Assembly (NCBI RefSeq): GCF_001413955.1 | Contig: NZ_LCTZ01000002.1 | Coordinates: 62,001 to 126,000, forward strand | Origin: Flagellimonas eckloniae | GTDB lineage: Bacteria; Bacteroidota; Bacteroidia; Flavobacteriales; Flavobacteriaceae | Length of the DNA stretch: 64,000 bases | Direction: 5' to 3' | Shown here: piece after piece, positions 50,658-60,177 of the stretch | How positions within the stretch are numbered: the stretch's first letter is position 1 | Layout: every line of letters begins with the position of its first letter | Notes under the pieces: model-generated | Told to the model about the DNA's origin: nothing | What the model saw: only the letters and a program-made list of their open reading frames with translations | Database searches by the model: none | Translations under genes and position numbers: made by a program

Positions 50658-52862
50658 TTAAATTCTGGTCACTTTGTCTATCCCCTCTACCTGCTTCAAG
50701 TTGTTCATTAGTTTTTTTAGGATAGTATTATTTTTCACAACTAGGGATATTTTGCCCGTAAAAGTACCTCCATCGGCACTAAAATTAAGGTTACGCATGT
50801 TCACATGCATATTATCCGAGATAATATTGGTGATATCATTCACAAGCCCCAAATTATCAATGCCAGTGATAAGAATTTCCACCGTAAACTCCTCTTGGGT
50901 AGAATCTATCCACTTGGCAGACATAATTCTATAAGCATAATTTGATTGTAAGGAAATGGCATTTGGGCAATTTTTTTTGTGCACCTTAATACCATCATTC
51001 ACACTTAAAAAGCCAAAAACATCATCTCCCGGAATGGGGTTACAGCATTGAGAAAGTTTGTATACCAGCTTTTCTTCTTCCCTGCCAAACACAAGCATAT
51101 CATATTTGGTGGTAATTTCTTCCTTGTCTACATCTTTTGGGGCGGGGTTTCTTCGAATACGGTTTTTAAAGAAATTAAGGAAAGCATTGTGATATGAGGA
51201 AGCAAAATCCTTTAAGCGTTCATTGTCTATAATGCCAACCCCAACGCGGTAAAATAAATCGAGGCTGGTCTTTAGCTTAAAGAACAGGACCAATTTATTG
51301 ACCGTATCCTCATTAAGTGTAATTTTTTGTGATTTTAACTTTCTCCGAAGAATTTCTTTTCCATCTGCTGCAATGATTTTTTTCTCTTCACCTAGGGAAG
51401 ATTTAATTTTTGACCGTGCTCTTGCCGTCTGTGCATAATCCAGCCAACTCTGGTTTGGTTTGGCAGTTTCAGAGGTAATAATCTCTACTTGATCACCACT
51501 GTGTAGCTCGGACCCCAATGGAACCAACTTCCCATTTACTCTCGCTCCCCTGGTCTTCATACCTATTTCTGTATGGATATGAAACGCAAAATCCAACGGA
51601 GTAGCTCCCTTGGGCAAAGATTTTAAATCTCCTTTTGGAGTAAAAACAAAAATTTCCTTGGAATACAGGTTAAGTTTAAATTCCTCAACAAAATCAACTG
51701 CACTGCTATTGGAAGTTTCAAGTGCTTCCTGCAATCGATTTAGCCATTCTTCAATACCTTGCTCTTTTTGCTCTCCGTGTTTATATTTAAAATGGGCAGC
51801 ATAGCCTTTTTCTGCAATCTCATGCATACGTTCGCTTCGTATCTGCACTTCTACCCATTTCCCTTTTGGACCCATTACGGTGATATGAAGTGCTTCGTAG
51901 CCCGTAGATTTTGGAGAGGTAATCCAATCGCGTAAACGTATAGGGTTTGGAGTAAAATGATCGGTTACAATGGAGTAGATTTTCCATGCCAAAAATTTCT
52001 CGTTCTTTTTATCCGATTTGTAAATGATTCGAATCGCGAACTTGTCATAAACTTCATCAAAAGCAACATTTTGGGCCTTCATTTTTCTGCGGATGGAAAA
52101 AATGGATTTCATCCTTCCTCTAACAGTATAATTAAGACCTTCTTTGTCCAACGAATTTCGTATAACATCGGAAAAATCCTCTATGTAAGCCAGTTGTTCT
52201 TCCTCAGTATCTTCAATTTTGGCTCTAATATCTTGATAGACCTCGGGTTCGGTGTATTTTAAACTTAGGTCCTCTAGGTGGGTTTTAATGTTGTACAGGC
52301 CAATTCTATGCGCTAAAGGGGCATAAATGTAGAGGGTTTCAGAGGCTATTTTTACCTGTTTATGCTCTGGCATTGAATCCATGGTGAGCATATTGTGGTA
52401 ACGATCTGCAATTTTGATAATGATAACCCTCACATCATCATGCAGTGTCAACAGCATTTTTCTGAAATTCTCAGCTTGCTGGCTTATATCCTTATCTTTT
52501 TTAAGATGCGATATTTTGGTAAGACCATCAACAATACGCGCAACACTTTCACCAAACAAACGCTCAATGTCCCCAAGTGTATAAGGAGTATCTTCAACAA
52601 CATCATGGAGGAGTGCAGAGGCAATGGAAACAGCATCCAACCCAATTTTAGAAGCAACAATCTTTGCTACTGCTATAGGGTGAAAGATATAGGCTTCGCC
52701 AGATTTTCGACGTTGATCTTTATGGGCATCTACTGCCACATCAAAAGCAGAGCGTATCAATTTCTTGTCCTCTTTGGTCAAGCTTTGATAGCTAATGCGA
52801 AGCAATTCTTTATACTGCTTGGCTATCTCTTTGTTTTCTTTTTCAATGGCAGCCTCCGTCAT
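50658..52862 (-). CDS. RelA/SpoT family bifunctional (p)ppGpp synthetase/hydrolase
   Basis: 734 residues. Order: HD hydrolase domain (about 45-200, with ALLHDVVEDTP and ADRYHNML), synthetase domain (RGRMKSIFSIRRKMKAQNVA; SPKSTGYEALHITV), TGS domain (IFVFTPKGDLKSLPKGATPLDFA), a zinc-finger/helical region with KLSQCCNPIPGDDVFGF and a C-terminal ACT domain. The intact HDxxED motif shows that hydrolase activity is likely kept, so this may be the housekeeping Rel enzyme. It follows the M48 gene by 44 bp. Confidence 0.95.
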   Translation of the reverse strand: MTEAAIEKENKEIAKQYKELLRISYQSLTKEDKKLIRSAFDVAVDAHKDQRRKSGEAYIFHPIAVAKIVASKIGLDAVSIASALLHDVVEDTPYTLGDIERLFGESVARIVDGLTKISHLKKDKDISQQAENFRKMLLTLHDDVRVIIIKIADRYHNMLTMDSMPEHKQVKIASETLYIYAPLAHRIGLYNIKTHLEDLSLKYTEPEVYQDIRAKIEDTEEEQLAYIEDFSDVIRNSLDKEGLNYTVRGRMKSIFSIRRKMKAQNVAFDEVYDKFAIRIIYKSDKKNEKFLAWKIYSIVTDHFTPNPIRLRDWITSPKSTGYEALHITVMGPKGKWVEVQIRSERMHEIAEKGYAAHFKYKHGEQKEQGIEEWLNRLQEALETSNSSAVDFVEEFKLNLYSKEIFVFTPKGDLKSLPKGATPLDFAFHIHTEIGMKTRGARVNGKLVPLGSELHSGDQVEIITSETAKPNQSWLDYAQTARARSKIKSSLGEEKKIIAADGKEILRRKLKSQKITLNEDTVNKLVLFFKLKTSLDLFYRVGVGIIDNERLKDFASSYHNAFLNFFKNRIRRNPAPKDVDKEEITTKYDMLVFGREEEKLVYKLSQCCNPIPGDDVFGFLSVNDGIKVHKKNCPNAISLQSNYAYRIMSAKWIDSTQEEFTVEILITGIDNLGLVNDITNIISDNMHVNMRNLNFSADGGTFTGKISLVVKNNTILKKLMNNLKQVEGIDKVTRI

Positions 52863-52906
52863 ACTATATTAAAATTACCACAATCTTTAATGGTAACCAA
52901 CAAAAA

Positions 52907-54139
52907 TTATGCCTTTAAGTTTCTAATGCGCTCAACTAGAGGAGGGTGGGAATAATGCACAAAAACATACGCAGGGTGCGGAGTTAAATTACTTAGATTA
53001 TTCTTGGATAATTTTTTTAGAGAGGTTACCAAAGGCTCAGCTGCAAAAGTGTTTCTTGCATAGTTGTCAGCTTGGAATTCGAATTTTCTGGATAGGTAAT
53101 TCATTGCAAGTCCGGTTATTTCAGATATGGGACTATACAAAAGAACAAAACCAATAAGCCCGGCATGAAAGCTTGGTGTGGTTACTCCAATGGCCAAAGA
53201 AATTTCTGGATTATTGATAAAAATCGAAAGAATAAACAGCGTAAATCCAGTCAACCCAAGGGATACTAGAAGGTTAACAATGATATGTTTTCTTTTATAA
53301 TGACCAACCTCATGCGCTAAAACCGCAACGATTTCATCCTCGTCAAGGTCGTTGACAAGGGTATCGAACAAAGTGATTCGTTTTTCTTTTCCAAAGCCTG
53401 AGAAATATGCATTTGCTTTTGTAGATCTTTTAGAACCATCAATCACAAAAATGTTGTTAAGTTCAAAACCTACTTTCTTTGCATAGTTTTCAATGGCGTT
53501 TTTTAAACTTCCATCATCCAATGGCGTTTGTTTGTTGAATAACGGCACAATCAATCTGCTGTAGAACAAATTCATGAATAAAATCACAACTCCAATCAAA
53601 ATCCACGCGTAAATCCAGAAATTTGGGCCTGCCCACTCGTAAAACAAAATGAAGAGTGCCAATATACCTCCACCTAAAACAGCTGCGAGTAATCCTCCTT
53701 TTATTTTATCTAGAAAAAACAATTTTTTGGATGTTTTGTTGAACCCATATTTTTCTTCGATCACAAAAGTTTGGTAATAGGCAAATGGAGTTCCCAAAAC
53801 ATTGCTTCCAAATAGAATAATACCAAAGAATACCAAGGCCATAGGAATTGTATCTTCTGTAATTGAACGGGTTATGGTGTCCACCCATTCAAATCCACCT
53901 AAAAACAGAAAAAAAAGTGTCAATACCAGTGAAAAACCATCCGAAAATAGCCCAAATTGATAGTTGGCTTTTTTGTACTCCTGGGATTTATGATATTCTT
54001 CCTCATCAAAGACATCGCTCAATTCATTGGGAACAGTAGATTTAAATCGCTTGGCATTTAAATATTCCAATAATTGATGTACCAAATACTGGACTATTAA
54101 GATGATTATAATAATGTAGAAGAGAGTAGTTTTTTCCAT
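52907..54139 (-). CDS. M48 family membrane metalloprotease (Ste24/CAAX-type)
   Basis: 410 residues with about seven transmembrane helices and the zinc motif VLAHEVGHYKRKH near residue 275, plus the downstream Glu in FEFQADNYA. The chamber-like Ste24 architecture fits CAAX protease homologues; in bacteria these act as quality-control proteases of membrane proteins. Its start lies 3 bp after the methyltransferase stop. Confidence 0.92.
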   Translation of the reverse strand: MEKTTLFYIIIIILIVQYLVHQLLEYLNAKRFKSTVPNELSDVFDEEEYHKSQEYKKANYQFGLFSDGFSLVLTLFFLFLGGFEWVDTITRSITEDTIPMALVFFGIILFGSNVLGTPFAYYQTFVIEEKYGFNKTSKKLFFLDKIKGGLLAAVLGGGILALFILFYEWAGPNFWIYAWILIGVVILFMNLFYSRLIVPLFNKQTPLDDGSLKNAIENYAKKVGFELNNIFVIDGSKRSTKANAYFSGFGKEKRITLFDTLVNDLDEDEIVAVLAHEVGHYKRKHIIVNLLVSLGLTGFTLFILSIFINNPEISLAIGVTTPSFHAGLIGFVLLYSPISEITGLAMNYLSRKFEFQADNYARNTFAAEPLVTSLKKLSKNNLSNLTPHPAYVFVHYSHPPLVERIRNLKA

Positions 54140-54142
54140 AGG

Positions 54143-54946
54143 CTATAATCCGCGTTGCCGCCTCGCTTCAAATATAAGTATTGCAGCTGATACCGAAACA
54201 TTCATTGAATCTATTTCACCCTGCATGGGAATAATTATGTTTTGTTCGGAGTTTTTAAGCCAATTTGGGGATAAGCCTGTGGATTCTGTTCCCACAACAA
54301 TGGCTGTAGAACCTGTAAAATCGCTATACGTATAGTTTTTGGAGGCAGTAAGTGCCGCACAAAAAATATTCACCTCTTTTTCTTTTAGAAAAGCTATAAT
54401 TTCTTCTGAGGTTCCCAGTCCAATCTGTGTTGTGAAAACGCAGCCGATACTGGAGCGGATAATATTTGGGTTATATAGGTCAGATTTAGGATTGGCAATT
54501 AAAACAGCATCAACTGCCGCAGCATCTGCTGTACGTAGAAGAGCCCCAACATTACCTGGTTTTTCTGGTGCTTCTGCAACCAAAATTAGAGGAGATTGAT
54601 TTTTAAATTGAATTTTTTCAATAGCATGCTCCTTACTCTTCATTACAGCCAAAACTCCTTCTGTAGTTTCCCGATACGCTATTTTTTCATATACCTGCTT
54701 GGATGTTTGAACTACTTGATGCTTTAAATCAGGTAACAATGATTTGTGCGTGGGGTCTACCAAGATTTCTGAACAGAAAATAAGAGTTTCCATCTCATAT
54801 CCCCCTTTTTGTGCAAGTTCAATTTCACGTCTTCCTTCCACTACAAAAAGCCCTGTTTTCTTTCGCTCTCTGGACTTTTCTTTTAAAAGCAGTATCTTTT
54901 TTATCTGGGGATTTTGGACACTACTAATGAGTTTGGCTTCCTTCAC
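54143..54946 (-). CDS. TrmH/SpoU family RNA 2'-O-methyltransferase
   Basis: 267 residues. An N-terminal substrate-binding domain (ISSVQNPQIKKILLLKEKSR, GLFVVEGRREIELA) precedes the knotted SPOUT domain with motif 1 PGNVGALLRTADAA, motif 2 AIVVGTESTGLS and motif 3 MNVSVSAAILIFEARRQR. Target RNA unknown (23S rRNA is usual for this subgroup). GTG start at 54946; TATTTTTG ends four bases before it (54958-54951), which would make the mRNA leaderless. First gene of the run that continues into M48 and RelA/SpoT. Confidence 0.92.
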   Translation of the reverse strand: MKEAKLISSVQNPQIKKILLLKEKSRERKKTGLFVVEGRREIELAQKGGYEMETLIFCSEILVDPTHKSLLPDLKHQVVQTSKQVYEKIAYRETTEGVLAVMKSKEHAIEKIQFKNQSPLILVAEAPEKPGNVGALLRTADAAAVDAVLIANPKSDLYNPNIIRSSIGCVFTTQIGLGTSEEIIAFLKEKEVNIFCAALTASKNYTYSDFTGSTAIVVGTESTGLSPNWLKNSEQNIIIPMQGEIDSMNVSVSAAILIFEARRQRGL

Positions 54947-55012
54947 AATTCAAAAATACATATTCTTGTAATCTTATAAATGTAATTCCGACAAAGTCGC
55001 AAACTAATAATT

Positions 55013-55816
55013 ATGAGGAAAACGGTTGTCTTATTTTTTGCTCTTGTGATTGGCGCATGCAAATCTGATACAAAAAAAGTAGAAATTCAAGAACGTGTTG
55101 ATGACGAAATTATTCAATCGGTTGAGAGGTTCCCTAAAGCTTTAAACAAAGTTTTTGATGCTCATGGGGGATTGGAAGCATGGAAATCAAAGAGGACTTT
55201 GATCTATGAAATGCCAAAGGGCGATAACTCTGAGACACATACAATAGATCTGTGGTCTAGGCAAGATAGGGTAGATTTTAAAGAATTTTCTTTAGGTTTT
55301 GATGGGAATGGAGTTTGGTTATTGGATGAAGATAAAAAATATAAGGGCGATGCGGGTTTTTACCACAACCTGATGTTCTATTTTTATGCGATGCCCTTTG
55401 TTTTGGCTGATGAAGGTATAATCTATTCCCATACGCAAGATGTGGTTTATGATGGGAAAAACTATCCAGGTATTCGAATTTCATATAAATCAGGTGTGGG
55501 AACCTCTTCCAAGGATGAATATTTTATTCATTACGATTCAAAAACACATCAAATGGCATGGTTGGGATATACGGTGACGTATAGAACAGGTGAGAAATCA
55601 GATACCATTAAATGGATTCGCTATAATGATTGGCAAACTGTTGAAGGCTTGGTGCTTCCAAAATCGATTATATGGCATAATTTTGAAGGAGCCAAGATTT
55701 TGGATGCCAGAAATACCGTTCAATTTGTAAACTGTGTGCTAAGCACAACACCTAAACCTGATGCTTTTTATGCAAAACCAGAAAATGGAACTTTTGTTAC
55801 AGTAAAAAAGAACTAA
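55013..55816 (+). CDS. DUF6503-like lipoprotein
   Basis: 267 residues with a lipoprotein signal (MRKTVVLFFALVIGAC, Cys16). The mature domain begins with an acidic linker, then KVFDAHGGLEAWKSKRTLIY, a typical opening of LolA-like beta-sheet proteins (DUF6503), and continues with strands such as IRISYKSGVGTSSKDEYFIH and IKWIRYNDWQTVEGLVLPKS. It probably binds a lipid or other hydrophobic ligand in the periplasm, but this is inferred. The bidirectional terminator follows. Confidence 0.75.
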   Translation: MRKTVVLFFALVIGACKSDTKKVEIQERVDDEIIQSVERFPKALNKVFDAHGGLEAWKSKRTLIYEMPKGDNSETHTIDLWSRQDRVDFKEFSLGFDGNGVWLLDEDKKYKGDAGFYHNLMFYFYAMPFVLADEGIIYSHTQDVVYDGKNYPGIRISYKSGVGTSSKDEYFIHYDSKTHQMAWLGYTVTYRTGEKSDTIKWIRYNDWQTVEGLVLPKSIIWHNFEGAKILDARNTVQFVNCVLSTTPKPDAFYAKPENGTFVTVKKN

Positions 55817-55831
55817 AGAGCAACTTTTAAA

Positions 55832-55871
55832 TAAAAAAAAGGGCGCTCCTATTGGAGCGCCCTTTTTTATT
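55832..55871. terminator. Bidirectional intrinsic terminator
   Basis: GGGCGCTCC (55841-55849), loop TATT, GGAGCGCCC (55854-55862): a perfect nine-pair GC-rich stem with an A-run before (55832-55840) and a T-run after (55863-55868). It serves both the plus-strand lipoprotein gene and the minus-strand amidohydrolase gene, whose stop overlaps it. Confidence 0.92.
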
Positions 55872-57162
55872 TTCCTTCATATTTATTCATGTAACGTTTC
55901 CAAAGTTTGGTTTGATGTGTTTCCAAAGAAATACCCCTACCATCGATGAAAGCCCTTGAAAGTTTATTGGTTCGCATATCCAATGCATCACCATCTGAAA
56001 TAAAAAGTGTTGCACTTTTACCAACTTCAAGTGTTCCATAATCCCCTTCAATACCTAAAATTTTAGCCGTATTTCCGGTTAATAATTGCAGTGCTTTTTC
56101 TTTTTCCAATCCTTGTGCTACAACTTGACCTGCATAAAAAGGAAGGTTTCTGGTTTGAAAATTGGAAGCAGAAGCATTTTGCAATCCCACTAAAAGACCT
56201 GCATCCATTAACAATTTTGGCAATTTAAAGGTGAAATCATAGTCATCATCATCATAGGAAGGAAGTGAGTGCGTGAAATTTACCAGAACCGGAATGTCAT
56301 TTTTCTTTAAAAAATCAACAACCTTATGGGCGTGATACCCACCAACAATAACAATTTTTTGAATTCCCGATACTTTTGCAGTGTTTACAGCATCCATTAT
56401 CTCCCTTTCACCTTGGGCATAGACATATAAACTTTTTTCATCACTAAAAATTCCTTGCATGGCTTCAAACTCCAAATTCCTTTCAGTGTTACTTGCCTTT
56501 CCGTATGCAGCCGAATTTTTTAGGAAGCTTTTTACTTTAGTGACTTGTTTTTGATATTCCTTGTTGGGCTGAAAACCTCTCGGCTCTCCCATCCACCATC
56601 TACCTCTCCTAAAGGTAGTTGGCCAATTAAGGTGTATGCCATCGTCAACTTTTACGGCTGCATCTTCCCAGTTCCATGCATCAAATTGGACAATGGATGA
56701 AGTGCCTGATATTCTTCCGCCCTTTGGGGTAATTTGACCTAGCAAGATCCCGTTGGGTCGCATGCTCTCTACCACTTTGGATTCGGCATTGTAGGCGATA
56801 AGGCTTCGTATATGCGGTATCATATCCCCAATTTCATCTTGGTCATTACTGGCCCTTACTGCATTTACCTCAATCAGTCCCAGTGACTTACCAGGGGCTA
56901 TGAATCCTGGGTATACATGCTTGCCAGCGGCATCAATGATTTGACCTTTAGTTTGGGTGTCTGTTCCACCAATAGCAGATATTTTACCATTTTCAAAAAC
57001 CAACGTACAGTTTTCAACAACAGTTCCATTGCCAATATGTGCCGTAGCTCCGGTTATGGTAATTGCTTCTGTTTGGTCTGGAGCAGGAGTTTGTTGTGCG
57101 GAAAGCCCAAAAATAATTGTCAATCCAAATACCAGCGATAAATATATATTTTTCATTGTCAT
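55867..57162 (-). CDS. Secreted amidohydrolase-family protein, degenerate active site
   Basis: 431 residues with a signal peptide (IYLSLVFGLTIIFGLSAQ). Amidohydrolase framework: N-terminal beta-sandwich (ITGATAHIGNGTVVENCTLV, FENGKISAIGG), then PGFIAPGKSLGLIEVNA where active members read PG-(L/F)-ID-x-H-x-H. Both histidines are missing here. The C-terminal composite sheet is kept (LTGNTAKILGIEGDYGTLEV, KSATLFISDGDAL). No signature of its own activity remains, so it may be a scaffold for the 980-residue neighbour. It is 6 bp after that gene. Confidence 0.85.
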   Translation of the reverse strand: MTMKNIYLSLVFGLTIIFGLSAQQTPAPDQTEAITITGATAHIGNGTVVENCTLVFENGKISAIGGTDTQTKGQIIDAAGKHVYPGFIAPGKSLGLIEVNAVRASNDQDEIGDMIPHIRSLIAYNAESKVVESMRPNGILLGQITPKGGRISGTSSIVQFDAWNWEDAAVKVDDGIHLNWPTTFRRGRWWMGEPRGFQPNKEYQKQVTKVKSFLKNSAAYGKASNTERNLEFEAMQGIFSDEKSLYVYAQGEREIMDAVNTAKVSGIQKIVIVGGYHAHKVVDFLKKNDIPVLVNFTHSLPSYDDDDYDFTFKLPKLLMDAGLLVGLQNASASNFQTRNLPFYAGQVVAQGLEKEKALQLLTGNTAKILGIEGDYGTLEVGKSATLFISDGDALDMRTNKLSRAFIDGRGISLETHQTKLWKRYMNKYEGK

Positions 57163-57168
57163 AATTTT

Positions 57169-60111
57169 TTAAAGGCTATCGCAGTGAAACTTAGGTTTTT
57201 TGTTTTGCTTCGGCCCTTGCATTTTGCCGCCGTTTTCTTTTTCGTTCAACATCATATTAATGAGTTGGTTGCGCTCTTCTTTTACAGCTTTTCGAAGCAT
57301 TTTGTCTTTTTCCAAATCGAAATAGATTGCACCTTCAATCAAAGTCTTTTCTGCCTTGGCATAAACTGAGAGCGGATGTTCATTCCATAATACCAAATCT
57401 GCATCCTTACCAATCTCGATACTTCCAACTCTATCATCAATATGCAATAATTTAGCAGGATTTAAAGTAACGGTTTTCCATGCTTCAATTTCTGACATAC
57501 CACCATATTTGACCGTTTTAGCAGCTTCTTGATTCAACCTTCTAGACATTTCGGCATCATCACTGTTAATGGCAACGGTAACACCTTGGCTGGCCATTAT
57601 TGCAGCATTGTACGGGATGGCATCGTTCACTTCGTACTTGTATGCCCACCAATCACTAAAGGTTGAACCTCCGACTCCGTGTTCTGCCATTTTATCGGCC
57701 ACTTTATAACCTTCCAGAATATGGGTAAAAGTGCTTACGCGAAAATTAAATTTCTCGGCAACCTTCATCAACATATTTATTTCACTTTGCACATAGGAAT
57801 GACAGCTTATAAAACGTTCACCGTTAAGAATCTCGGCTAAAACCTCCATTTCTTCATCATATCGGACGGGTTGTCCATTTTTCTTCTTGGTATCGTACTC
57901 TTTGGCACGTTGGAAATAGTCAGTAAAGACTTGTTCTACCCCCATTCGTGTCTGCGGAAAACGGGAAAAGCTTTGCCAGTTGGATTGTTTTACGTTTTCA
58001 CCCAAGGCAAACTTGATGAATTTGGGCATATTTTGAAAGATGAGTCCATCTGCACTTTCCCCCCATTTTAAGCGAAGAATGGCAGAGCGGCCTCCAATTG
58101 GATTTGCGGAACCGTGCAGCAACTGGATTGTTGTTACCCCACCAGCTAGATTTCTGTAAATGTCAATATCCTTGGCATCAACAACATCAGTCATTTTTAC
58201 TTCGGCAGAAGAATTATGTCCCGCTTCGTTGATAGAGAGCCCTGCAATATGCGAATGTTCGTCAATAATTCCAGCTGTTAAATGTTTCCCTGTGGCATCA
58301 ACAACTTTGGCATTTCCTTGATTGAAGCCTTTGCCAATCTTTGTGATTTTACCATTTTTAACCAGCACATCGGTAGTTTCCATTACAGCTGCACCGGTCC
58401 AAACCGTAGCATTTTTAAAAAGAATGGTTTCTGGCTTAGGTTTGACTTTACTTCCAAAGCCAACATTGGGATACGTCACCGAAACTAAATCTACCCCTCC
58501 TTTTTCATTCTTCTTCTTTTCTTTTTCTTCGAAAGGTTTTGTTTTTTTGATCCTAACGGATGATACTGAACCGTTTGAAGCGGTCAATGTTCCCTCAATA
58601 TCTTCTGAATCAGGAACAATCAAAGCCACAAACCGGCTGGACTCTTTTTTGTCCGTTGAAAAGGAGATGTTAAGCCAATCGTCCGTATAATCAATCTTAG
58701 CATCAAGCTTTAAGGTGTCTTTTTTGACCGTTATTTTAGGTTTGGCAGCATCTCCGGTAATTGATAATTCATAGGTGTTACCCGAGGTAGTAAGGTTGTA
58801 GTCGCCCCTAATGTCTATCTTATCTTTGGAATTAACTACACTTTTTGAGCCCTGTACCCAATTCTCGTAAAGTGTCGTCCCTTTTTCAAAAATATCCCCA
58901 GAAGTGATTAGAAAATTGGCCTGTCTTCCAGGTTGAAGGGAACCTATACTATTTGATTTCCCAAGAATTGAGGAAGGTACCGTTGTCAACGCTTCAAGCG
59001 CTTTGGTTTTTGATAATCCATGGTCAATAGCTTTCATGAGTTGTGCCTTAAAGTCTCCTGGAGATTTTAAATCGTGCAAAGTGAGTGAAAACTGTATGGA
59101 ATTCTCCTCCAATACTTTAGGATTTGAAGGCGCCAAGTTCCAATGACGCATATCCTTTAAAGCTACATATTGGGCTTCATACGGGTTGGAAACGTCGTAT
59201 GCCTTTGGAAAGTTAAGCGGAACAATCAATTTTGCATTGGTCGCTTTAATATCTGTAATATTTTCATATTCATCGCCCCCAGCTAGAATGGCATATTGAA
59301 TTCCAAATTGGTCGCCAATTTTATCGGCCCTCATTACATTTCCATTATTTCCAGCAGCAAAAATTTGAATCAATCCCTTGTTCTCAAGTAAAGCATCTAG
59401 CGCGCGGTCCTTTGTGTCAATGCTATTTTTACTGTACCAATCCATATCATGGTACAATTGCCGCATTAAGGCCGTTGCTCCCATCAAAGAAGTGGGATAG
59501 GATTGCGCTTTGGCTATGCTCTTTTTGAATGAAAAGTATTGGGCAGACTTGTCTTCCAATATTCGTTTGGATTCGGTAGCTGCATCATTCAGGGCGACCA
59601 AAACTCCAGTTCCCCTTGCAATACCATCGTGGATGTGTGAATTTACCACTCCAAACCCTGCTTTTCGAAGTTCAGCTGCTTTCTTGTTATCATAGTTAAA
59701 ACTAGAAATAGCATTGTTCTCTGGCATAATGTGATCATTCCAATAAAATCCTTCACGGGATGATTCGTATTGGGCAGACCTTCCGCTTGTCTTTGCTTTT
59801 TCCGGAAGTTTTACCCCAAAATTTGAAAAGACGTCGATAAATGAAGGGTAAATAGATTTTCCTTTTAAGTCTTCGATTACCGTATTCTTAGGAATGGTCA
59901 CCGTTTTTCCTACTTGGACTACTTTTCCATTTTGAATGAGAAGTGTTCCATTATCTACAACCTGTGTAGGCGTAATAAATATTTTGGCATTGATAAATGC
60001 CATGTAGTTGTTGTTCTTTGTTTTAACCCCATCATTTTTAGGAAAATAATCTTGGCCAAACAGAGTAACACTGACAAAGAATGCGGTCAGCGTAAAGAGT
60101 CGCATTTTCAT
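57169..60111 (-). CDS. Secreted double amidohydrolase-family protein
   Basis: 980 residues with a signal peptide (MRLFTLTAFFVSVTLFGQ). Two amidohydrolase modules in tandem. Module 1 (about 30-430) keeps the beta-sandwich and the C-terminal sheet (GSLQPGRQANFLITSGDIFE) but has PSFIDVFSNFGVKL, without the HxH motif. Module 2 (about 610-960) has DEHSHIAGLS (HxH), FISCHSYVQ and FTHILEGYK (two further His) and AINSDDAEM (Asp), so it looks active. The substrate is probably a peptide or cyclic amide; imidazolonepropionase- and prolidase-like relatives exist. Linker of about 150 beta-rich residues. Confidence 0.88.
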   Translation of the reverse strand: MKMRLFTLTAFFVSVTLFGQDYFPKNDGVKTKNNNYMAFINAKIFITPTQVVDNGTLLIQNGKVVQVGKTVTIPKNTVIEDLKGKSIYPSFIDVFSNFGVKLPEKAKTSGRSAQYESSREGFYWNDHIMPENNAISSFNYDNKKAAELRKAGFGVVNSHIHDGIARGTGVLVALNDAATESKRILEDKSAQYFSFKKSIAKAQSYPTSLMGATALMRQLYHDMDWYSKNSIDTKDRALDALLENKGLIQIFAAGNNGNVMRADKIGDQFGIQYAILAGGDEYENITDIKATNAKLIVPLNFPKAYDVSNPYEAQYVALKDMRHWNLAPSNPKVLEENSIQFSLTLHDLKSPGDFKAQLMKAIDHGLSKTKALEALTTVPSSILGKSNSIGSLQPGRQANFLITSGDIFEKGTTLYENWVQGSKSVVNSKDKIDIRGDYNLTTSGNTYELSITGDAAKPKITVKKDTLKLDAKIDYTDDWLNISFSTDKKESSRFVALIVPDSEDIEGTLTASNGSVSSVRIKKTKPFEEKEKKKNEKGGVDLVSVTYPNVGFGSKVKPKPETILFKNATVWTGAAVMETTDVLVKNGKITKIGKGFNQGNAKVVDATGKHLTAGIIDEHSHIAGLSINEAGHNSSAEVKMTDVVDAKDIDIYRNLAGGVTTIQLLHGSANPIGGRSAILRLKWGESADGLIFQNMPKFIKFALGENVKQSNWQSFSRFPQTRMGVEQVFTDYFQRAKEYDTKKKNGQPVRYDEEMEVLAEILNGERFISCHSYVQSEINMLMKVAEKFNFRVSTFTHILEGYKVADKMAEHGVGGSTFSDWWAYKYEVNDAIPYNAAIMASQGVTVAINSDDAEMSRRLNQEAAKTVKYGGMSEIEAWKTVTLNPAKLLHIDDRVGSIEIGKDADLVLWNEHPLSVYAKAEKTLIEGAIYFDLEKDKMLRKAVKEERNQLINMMLNEKENGGKMQGPKQNKKPKFHCDSL

Positions 60112-60138
60112 AGAGTTTACATATTGAATTAGTCACTC

Positions 60139-60169
60139 TAAAGGTAAATGAAGTTGCAGTATTTGGCAA
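60139..60169 (-). promoter_or_regulatory. Candidate promoter of the amidohydrolase pair
   Basis: On the minus strand TTG (60169-60167), a 20-bp spacer and TACCTTTA (60146-60139), one base off TAnnTTTG. It is 28 bp before the ATG at 60111. Confidence 0.42.
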
Positions 60170-60177
60170 GCTTTATG

